The notes under the pieces: generated by a model
Told to the model about the DNA's origin: nothing
Seen by the model: only the letters and a program-made list of their open reading frames with translations
The model's database searches: none
Position numbers and translations under genes: made by a program
Shown here: one piece after another, positions 57,260-64,000 of the stretch
Position numbering within the stretch: position 1 is the stretch's first letter
How the letters are laid out: every line of letters starts with the position of its first letter
DNA from: Oscarella lobularis
Lineage: Eukaryota; Porifera; Homoscleromorpha; Homosclerophorida; Oscarellidae
Direction of reading: 5' to 3'
Length of the DNA stretch: 64,000 bases
Assembly: GCF_947507565.1 (NCBI RefSeq)
Contig: NC_089190.1
Location: forward strand, 310,001 to 374,000

Positions 57260-57990
57260 TCGAGAATATAAGTGAGGCCCCTTTTGAGGGTTGGGTACAA
57301 ATCTGGCGACGAGCCGCTGTAAAAATCGCTCGAACGTATACCGGAACCCGTATACCTTTAACGACAACGAGACACACCTCTATCCTTAGCTAGAGTCGTC
57401 GGAGAAGAGCATTCGATGAACGACGGAGGAACGTCGAGCTTCGATAGAGCGTTCATTCGGCTATTGCGCAAAGGAGACCAACTAGAACGCGTAGATTGCA
57501 GCGTCTGAGAGTAAGCAGTCCTACTATAGTGAAGTTTTATATATCGCTTCGCTAGCTATCGAATTTCGCTTACAAGACAGCGCCAGAGATCGTTTCTAAT
57601 CTGATTAGAACACGATACACGCTTTTGATATCGTTCGAGCGAGGCCCGTGATCAAACGTCCGTGTTCGTAAAGCATCCGGGTAACTGACAATGTAGAAAG
57701 GCCTTCAACCTTTTTGACTGAAAGGTGTTCGGGACGCCTTTCAGCGACGGTGGACTCGCTTTCCAAAGTACTTTTCTCAGCGCTGGCTTTTTTAAGGAAA
57801 AGTGAGGCTCCCTAAGCGAACTCACCATCAGTTCTTCGCATTTCATAATAGAAGGAAAGGCTGATTTGCGGAAGTCGATCGTTCTATCTGAAAGTACTAC
57901 GATGGCCTACACTGAGACGTCGCAGTCAGTGAGTCTCGGTCGTTCCCTATCGCGCAAAAGCCAAATTGACCCGTTCCTATATAGAGGCCT
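57260..57990 (+). repeat. GAGGCCCC dispersed repeat in copy B, uninterrupted
   Basis: Counterpart of 10,250-11,940 without the 936-bp element. The empty site CAGTTCTTCGCATTTC is at about 57,831. Confidence 0.75.
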
Positions 57991-58671
57991 GGCTCTTCTC
58001 TATCGTCGGTCGAAATTCTCTTTTCCAACGAGCGAAAATAAGGTTAGAAGCGTGCCTCGTTGTGGTGGCTAGAGTTGTGAAACAAAGCAGAAGCTGTCGC
58101 GGCTTGCAGTCATGCATCACAATGCTTAGAGACTGCACATACCACAGACAATACCCTTGGGCGCTTTTGCATTATAGGAACTAGATCTGTCGCTGACTTC
58201 GTTGTTGTCTGAGTCGAAACAAAGTCGTTTGCAGATTCTAGGAAGGCAGCTATTCCCCCCCCCCCCCCTCGGTGCCGGCCGCTTACTGAGGTCATGGTAA
58301 AAAACAACCTTCGGGCATCTTTCACATCGATACCAGTCGCTTCCAGTTAAAAGCGGTCAGACATTTGCAAGCGACAACAATCGATTGTCTTTGACTCTGT
58401 TGATTGTTGAAGTGATTCTGTGGCCATTTGCGGGCCCAGACTTAGCTCGTGACATCGCGTAGATCGTCTCCGAATCAGCCATTGCATGCGTTTCGTCCGC
58501 GTCAGCAGCTCTTCAAAGATCAACATATCATGTACAACTGCAATGATCAAAGGGACCGCACGCAAGGAGCCCATTAGGCGTCAGCTCCTGGCTCCTCCTC
58601 CCAGAGTCCACATATAAGGCGAGCTTTTTTCAGGTGTATATATAGACAGACGCTGTTTTCTTCCTAACGCG

Positions 58672-59766
58672 ATGCTCGCCTTCATCGTTTTGGCTTTTGC
58701 TTTGGTCCACGTACCCTCGTCTCTCGCTCCCACCGACCTCGATTCACCTCTCATCACCCAGGAGCTCATCGACGCAGTGAACAACAACCCCGAAGTAAAG
58801 TATACAGCTCCAAGTGCAACGTTGAACCTAACCCAACTTCTGCTTTCCTAGATGGACTGCAGGCTTTAGCAAACGATTCCGAAACATGACCGTTGGCGAG
58901 AGTCGTGCAATGGTTGGCTTTTCGCCTGATTCTCAGCTTCGCGCCCAACTCCAGTCCTCGCTTCCACGCAATCCTTGGGGAGCCTCCCATTCCCTTTTTC
59001 ATCCGCCGCCGGCGTTTGAAATGGCCCGGTCGCATTCATACTCCTCGTGATCTGGTAAGTGAAATATGTGCATATGCTATGCAGATTAGACGAGTTTGTT
59101 TTGAAGGGTAAATGCGCCTCCTCTTGGGCGTATTCTGCAACATGTATGTGTGGAAATGCGCCTCGATATCTCTTCTATGTATTGCATTTCAGCTGTTATT
59201 GCCGATCGAATAGCAATCCATATACGAACTTTCTGCTTAATGACAATATTTCACCTCAGTAGCTCATTTCCTGCGACTACTACCCTAATCAAAACGGATG
59301 CAAAGCTGGAGATCCACTCAGTGCATTTCAAAACTACTTGAAAAACATCGGGTAAATGATCGTTTCTCGGATTCTTTTCCAAGCTAAAGCATTATTAAGA
59401 TGCCTCTCTGAGACCTGCTATCCGTCTACAAGCAATATAAACGGAATCAGAGGCACCTGCCTGTCAGGCAACTACGGCCGATGTCCGAACCCGAACGCTC
59501 AATTTTTGAAATACCGAAGCAAAGGCGGTAACAAGGTCTACGGGGTAATCACAGAAAGTTTCAATGTTATTATTGTGTTTAGTAGGCGCTCCTAATTGTT
59601 CTGTTTCCTATTTAGAGCGACGCTGCTGAATACGAGGTTTATTTTTACGGGCCTATTGGAGCCGGAATAAAAGTCTACCAAGACTTGTACGCTTACTATG
59701 GAGTAGGAGTGTACAAACACGTCTCGGGCCAGTTTGTTGGTTTGCATTCTGTCAGAATTATCGGGT
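58672..59766 (+). pseudogene. Cathepsin-B-like remnant, copy B, truncated at 3' end
   Basis: Same start (MLAFIVLAFALVHVPSS at 58,672) and propeptide (KWTAGFSKRF after splicing) as copy A. The exon with QLISCDYYPN is broken by a TAG (CCTCAGTAGCTCATT, near 59,260). The CGSCW exon is missing as in copy A. The exon with GPIGAGIKVYQDL and HSVRIIG is retained to 59,766, but the last exons (WGRENNEDYW, SNSWETNWG) are cut off at the duplication boundary 59,802. Confidence 0.8.
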
Positions 59767-59802
59767 AAACTTGGGATTTTATAAAATGTCCTATAAATGC
59801 TG

Positions 59803-60045
59803 AGAAATGTTGAGGGAGACGGAGACACTTGTGGAGAAACTTTCTGTGGCTGAGATACAAGAAGAAGCGGAAGACTTCTTTCAGAAAGTTTCTCAGATGT
59901 TGAAGAAAGTGTTCATGACTGCCGGACGATGCCCTGGAAAAAAGCAATCAACAGAGAGACACTTTGGCGTGAATTTCACGTTCTCCGACTAACTGGCCTT
60001 AAAGAATTGTGGAGATCCTTTCTGGCAAATATTAGTGCCAAACTG
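59803..60045 (+). other. Short coding-like fragment between duplication edge and element 2
   Basis: The stretch reads MLRETETLVEKLSVAEIQEE and continues charged and helical; about 100 bases on, another register gives WKKAINRETLWREFHVLRL, which looks like protein from a transposon or expanded family. The frame change and lack of context prevent naming. GCCAAACTG (60,037-60,045) directly precedes element 2 and would be its target duplication if it recurs past the right end. Confidence 0.4.
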
Positions 60046-60233
60046 TAGCCTCGCGTTGCCAGGCCCTTCTCCCTGATCTCCCGTATAAACACGGGAGGGG
60101 AGAAGGGCCTGGTACCACTGGTCTGCGTCATAGGTCACGAGGACCACCCTGTTGTGGGTGCGGTCCATCGTATTCTAATGCAATTACACACCTCGCGTAT
60201 CATTGGCCTGCAACTCTACTGTCCCTCCCATCC

Positions 60234-63053
60234 ATGGCCTCGGATACTTCGTCTTCGTTAGAGGAGCGATGCGCTTGGTACACCTTCTAATAATCCGCGA
60301 CTGCTTGATTTGTAACGTATTAATCCGTAGGTTGCGCACGGAGTACGTTGAAGGCGATCCAGATGATTGTGTGCCGGTTGCGGAAGTTCGCCAAGCTGTT
60401 CACGACCGGCTTGATCTTTCACTCGGCACCAAAGAGGTGTCTAATCTTGTTCGAACCGCGTTCCCGGCCAGCCGGCGTAAGAACCTGCAAAAAGACCTGA
60501 AAAGAGCATACTTCTATACGGGCATGAAAAGAAAATGCCTTTCGATGGATGAGCCACAATGTAATCCATCAATTGAACCTCAAATTGAAATGGAATGTGA
60601 CCCTGTCAGCGATAAAAATAGCAAGGAATGAAATACTGGCTTTTGAATGTCTTCTCATTGTCTCTTTCAATAGATCTCGACTGGGGACGCGTGATGAAAC
60701 TTCTGGTTTCTGAGGTTGAAAATATCGTTCTGTTCGAAGAAGAAAATGATACTGTAACGAGGCAGGACCCTTCTCTCTTGGACATGGTTTCATATCAGGA
60801 GCAAATCCAGAAACTTGCTCCTCGACTCTACGACCTGCTCACCGCTCTAGTGGTGCCTCCCATTCGATACGGCCGTTCGCGCACTGGCGAAAAAAATGGC
60901 AGTAAAGTTCTGCATATTATGTCAATGATCCTGAAACAGAGATCTCAGAGAGCTGCAGTTCTTCCCACACTGATGTCCTTTCAGATGATCAGTAAGGGTA
61001 CAAGCAGGCAGGTACAAATGAGTGATATATTTGGACCTTGCCAAAGGTTAAAGTTTGTCTAATAGGTAATTGATGACATGAATAGCGTTGGGGTAGCGAC
61101 CTCGTACACTCACTCGTGGCGATGCCTTTAGAAAATTGCCGAATGCCATTCCCAGTCACTGCCAGATTCCAGCAACATAATTTTGGCTTACGACAACCTT
61201 AATATAACAAAAAGAACCGGCCATGAACGTTCCGGTAAAGCACGAAAGACATAATGCCAAACCCTTTTGAAACTAAAGGATGTTGTAGATAAGCACAAGG
61301 AGATGTGGGACATGACGACGCGTCTGGTTATTGATCTCTCCCACGTTCAGTTTCCCACTTTCAGCGATTCTCCAGTACGAACTACAGAGAACAATTGCTA
61401 AGGTTCATTTTTTACCTTTAGAGGCCCAAACGTCAGGATCTGGATGACCGGAGCATACTTCCTTCACCAGAAGACTACGCTCAGCTACGAAAAGACGGCA
61501 CTAATCATGTCATGAGATTCATGACAACCCATTTCCCTACATTGAAGCATATGTCGTCTGCGTGCCCAGAAATGGAGCCGCACAAAAAGCCGTCAAAGGC
61601 TGTTGTTTGTGCGCTTGAAATTGTTGATGCAAATGAAGGTACAAAGGACGGCACCATCACCGTTTTGGAATCTTTTGTAAAAGACCTAAAGAAAAAGGAT
61701 GCCAAGCCTATTGTAAGTGAACTGAAGAATACCCCTGTGTTTCTTTTTATTGTTCTATTACGAAAGGCTGTCGTGGGCGATCAGCTTACTTGTAAAAACA
61801 TCAGAGGTGCCAGGCGAATACGTCAGCCGGAGAGAAGAGTACTTGAAAGATTGCAATGGGCTAAAGAATCTCCCGGTATAGTGAAACCTCTGCTGTGACT
61901 CCACTGAGTGCCACTCTCGTAGGCGATTTCCATTTCACGTGGGAGTGCTTGACAGTCTGCCTGCAGTCTCTGTGGGGAAGTCCTGAAGACAATGGAACAA
62001 TGAATCATCTTAAGACGGCGCTAAATTTAACATCTGTTGATCGCAATGCGAAGAAGTTCCAACCATCAGATGAATTCTTTCAGCAGGTGACGAGAGATTA
62101 GATGTCGATCTAAAATAAACAAATTGTTTCAAAGGTATATGAAGCGCATTTGATGGCGGCAATTTGCGGTCACCTGGGAATTTCTTCCTGCCACGAGCCG
62201 TTCAGTATACCAGAGGAGGACCAGGTCCAGTGGCTTCAGAGAACAGCGCAAACTATCTACGAGAAGACCATCAGAGTTCGTGATCCGCCCATCTACGAAG
62301 AAGACGACGACGCTGTTTATGCTTACCATCGTACTCTTTTACACATGGGCTACTTGTACGTCAATCTCCGGACCGCAATTAGATGGGAGAATGGTCCCGA
62401 AATTATAAGAATGTGGCGTTACTGGCTGCCACTATTTCTGGGAGCGGGAAAAGTAAATTATTCATCTGAAGCAGCTAATTTCTTAGCTAACCTCGCCGCT
62501 GATTGGAGCCCGGAAATGTGCTACATACACACACATCATAGAACGGTGAATTCAAGTGGAAAAGTTGCGCACGGAAAGCCGATTGACCAATTGGTCGAGC
62601 ATTACAACCTGTGAGTAGAATGTGTAATTCTACCCTATTCCTCAAATTTATTCTTACTTTCTCTCTTCCAGCATTTTGAAGAACGCTGTACGCTCAAGCG
62701 GCGCAAACCTAACAAAAAAACATGTTGCTTTGGTGTCAAAAGTCGCCTTATCACTGGTCGAATTTAGCAAGATGGCAGACAGCATTCTTCAATCCAAGCG
62801 GTCACCATCTCATACAACGAGGTCAGGAGCTAGGGACATAGAGCAGATGGTCCAAATACTGCTTGATAACGACATCGCATCGGAGAAAGAAAAACGCAAA
62901 ATGAAGGAATCTACAGTTGATCCACGTCGTGAAGGCTTGCAGAAGATAGCTGATGGATGGCTGAGACGCTTTTTGTGTAAAGATGATGTGTCTGTTGAAG
63001 ATTGTGATGACTCTCGCAGGGAGATTAGTGACATTTCTGATCTGATATATTAA
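60234..63053 (+). CDS. RFX-like winged helix plus DUF6589-like transposase (element 2)
   Basis: ATG at 60,234. Exon 1 ends ERCAW with the same phase-2 intron as element 1. Exon 2 gives W-LRTEY, CVPVAEVRQAVHDR, VRTAFPASRR and AYFYTGM, an RFX-type winged helix. Next: EQIQKLAPRLYDLLTALVV; NIILAYDNLNITKRTGHE (about 61,170); MWDMTTRLVIDL; RFMTTHFPTLKHMSSACPE; VVGDQLTCKNIRGARR; LVGDFHFTWECLTVCLQSLW; then RTLLHMGYLYVNLRTAIRWE, MWRYWLPLFLG, YSSEAANFLANLAADW and IDQLVEHYNL in the exon to 62,610, and a last exon from 62,672 (NAVRSSGANLTKKHVALVSK) to TAA at 63,051-63,053. All motifs of element 1 are conserved with the same intron placement where I can check it. Function in transposition is inferred from position and conservation. 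Confidence 0.85.
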
Positions 63054-64000
63054 TCATGTATAACATTCTCAGATTGAGATGGTGCCAAAGGCACTCGATC
63101 CATTACAGCATTTTTATACCGTAGAAGCAGGCCATGAAGCGACAATGCGTACCGCTCCATTATTCCAGGTAAGCATTTTATGTCATCTAATGTGTTAAGA
63201 CTGTCTCTCCGTAGGATGATGTTCCTGAGGGTTGCATTGGTAGCGACAGTTTCGCATCCAAGGCCAATTGGATATTGTGCAGAATGCTCTCTTCGCCAAC
63301 AGGTAAGCATTGTTAACAGCCTCGGACAAATGGGTGATTCGCTGCATATCTGAAGAGGAAAAAATGCTTGTTTAGGAAATGATGCCTTCCTTTCCTTACC
63401 TTCTTTCTCCTAGCCCTCGATGATTCCCTTCCACATTGTTCGCCAGGTCTCCGCTTTTTTGAGAAATGACCATGATAAACAAAGAAGCCGTAAGGGTCGT
63501 CCGGCTCTTCGCTGCAGCTAGAACAGCAGGGAAGTTCTTCTTGACACCCGTCTTCGAATGGGCTGTCTAGTGCGCGAACTAGGGATTTTCGAAAGCACTT
63601 CCTCGTCGCGAGAATACTTCGAACATCCGCATCTACAGACCGAGCTTTCAATTGTCCTGGCCGGAACATGACAATAGCGGTGCTAGGCATAGTGTCCCTG
63701 CCAGCTCTTCCAAACATCTGTACAGACCAGCATTTCGTAAATTTATCAGCTCTTTTGACTTGTTCATTAGGTTACGTACACTTACCTGGAATAACTGGGC
63801 AACAGACGTGGGGATGCCGAAATGAATGACGAGTCTGACGTCGCAAATGTCAATGCCCTGAAGTAGTCAACGTCGTAAACCATTTTTTATTCGGCTAGTG
63901 CAGGACTTTGAATACCATTCCAAAGCCGATTGTCGCTATGACAATTCTCTTCTCGCCGATCCTGAACTCTTTCTCAACGTCTCGTTGTTCGTATGAGCTC
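63050..64000 (-). CDS. RecQ-like helicase of element 2, 3' part
   Basis: Minus strand, 5' end beyond the window. From the right: RIGEKRIVIATIGFGM (motif V), GIDICDVRLVIHFGIP with VAQLFQ (exon about 63,862-63,787), MFGRAGRDTMPSTAIVMF (motif VI, from 63,717), CFRKSLVRAL and CCSSC (zinc-binding cysteines), and a C-terminal exon with IGLGCETVATNATLRNI and GIMERYALSLHGLL ending TAA at 63,050. Intron positions flanking motif V and VI agree with element 1. The stop codon overlaps that of the transposase gene. Confidence 0.9.

Larger units (their letters stand above)
49397..59802 (+). repeat. Segmental duplication copy B, carrying two private insertions
   Basis: Same orientation as copy A (8,644-13,754). 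It is split by the helicase transposon at 50,680-55,914 and by a 930-bp element at 56,143-57,072. Flanks of both insertions join to give the copy A sequence. It has 50,925 to 55,700 as transposon sequence; outside that no gene other than the cathepsin-B-like remnant is seen. Homology ends at ATAAATGCTG (59,802), after which copy A continues into the last cathepsin exons but copy B does not. Confidence 0.93.
60046..64000. mobile_element. Second helicase/DUF6589 transposon, inverted relative to element 1, cut by window end
   Basis: Begins TAGCCTCGCG like element 1, followed by the hairpin CCAGGCCCTTCTCC with its complement GGAGAAGGGCCTGG and then GTACCACTGG. Gene order is mirrored: transposase on plus from the left, helicase on minus from the right. 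Proteins are clearly related to those of element 1 but diverged, so this is another family, not a recent copy. The right end is outside the window. Confidence 0.88.

Overview
The window looks like nuclear DNA of an early-branching animal, most likely a sponge. It has short GT-AG introns (about 40 to 150 bp), metazoan gene families (Frizzled-type 7TM and Frizzled cysteine-rich domains, a bark-beetle/Anakonda-like SRCR receptor, SMYD, NAXE, ZYG11-like, sacsin-like) and a heavy load of DNA transposons. The species is not determined; sponge is inference from gene content and compactness.

Layout. 1-3,030: no gene, old diverged repeats. 3,038-6,625: a SMYD lysine-methyltransferase-type gene (minus) and a single-exon SAM methyltransferase (plus), divergently arranged. 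7,780-8,643: a decayed Frizzled-CRD-family copy. 8,644-13,754: copy A of a segmental duplication whose end carries a cathepsin-B-like gene lacking its catalytic cysteine. 14.25-14.93 kb: a fragment of a ZYG11-like LRR gene. 15.5-18.6 kb: a broken sacsin-like gene joined to a 2-kb copy of the 3' end of the bark-beetle-like gene. 19,792-28,624: the full bark-beetle-like receptor gene (8 exons, 2,810 codons by my splicing, two in-frame TGA codons). 31.6-49.0 kb: a Frizzled-related cluster (one Frizzled-type 7TM locus, two large CRD genes tail to tail, two further decayed copies), interrupted by a ZYG11-like gene (41.9-44.4 kb) and NAXE (44.7-45.6 kb). 49,397-59,802: copy B of the segmental duplication. 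60,046-end: a second large transposon.

The most striking content is a pair of related DNA transposons. Element 1 (50,680-55,914, complete, 5,235 bp, 278-bp inverted repeats, 9-bp target duplication AAAGGGTGA) and element 2 (60,046 to beyond the window, opposite orientation) each carry two convergent spliced genes: a RecQ-like superfamily II helicase, and a transposase-like protein with an RFX-like winged helix at its N-terminus followed by a DUF6589-like core with conserved YDNLN, GDQLTC and GDFHF motifs. In both elements the two stop codons overlap by four bases, and each visible inverted repeat carries a strong hairpin next to the TAGCCTCGCG terminus. The closest named group I recall is the helicase-bearing AcademH lineage; this needs a database check.

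The segmental duplication gives built-in empty sites: a 936-bp inverted-repeat element is present only in copy A, and element 1 plus a 930-bp inverted-repeat element are present only in copy B. All three therefore inserted after the duplication. Nearly every large host gene here (bark-like, ZYG11-like, sacsin-like, Frizzled family) carries an in-frame stop or frameshift, so the region appears to be one of duplication and gene decay. Alternatively the assembly contains point errors; transcript data would decide.
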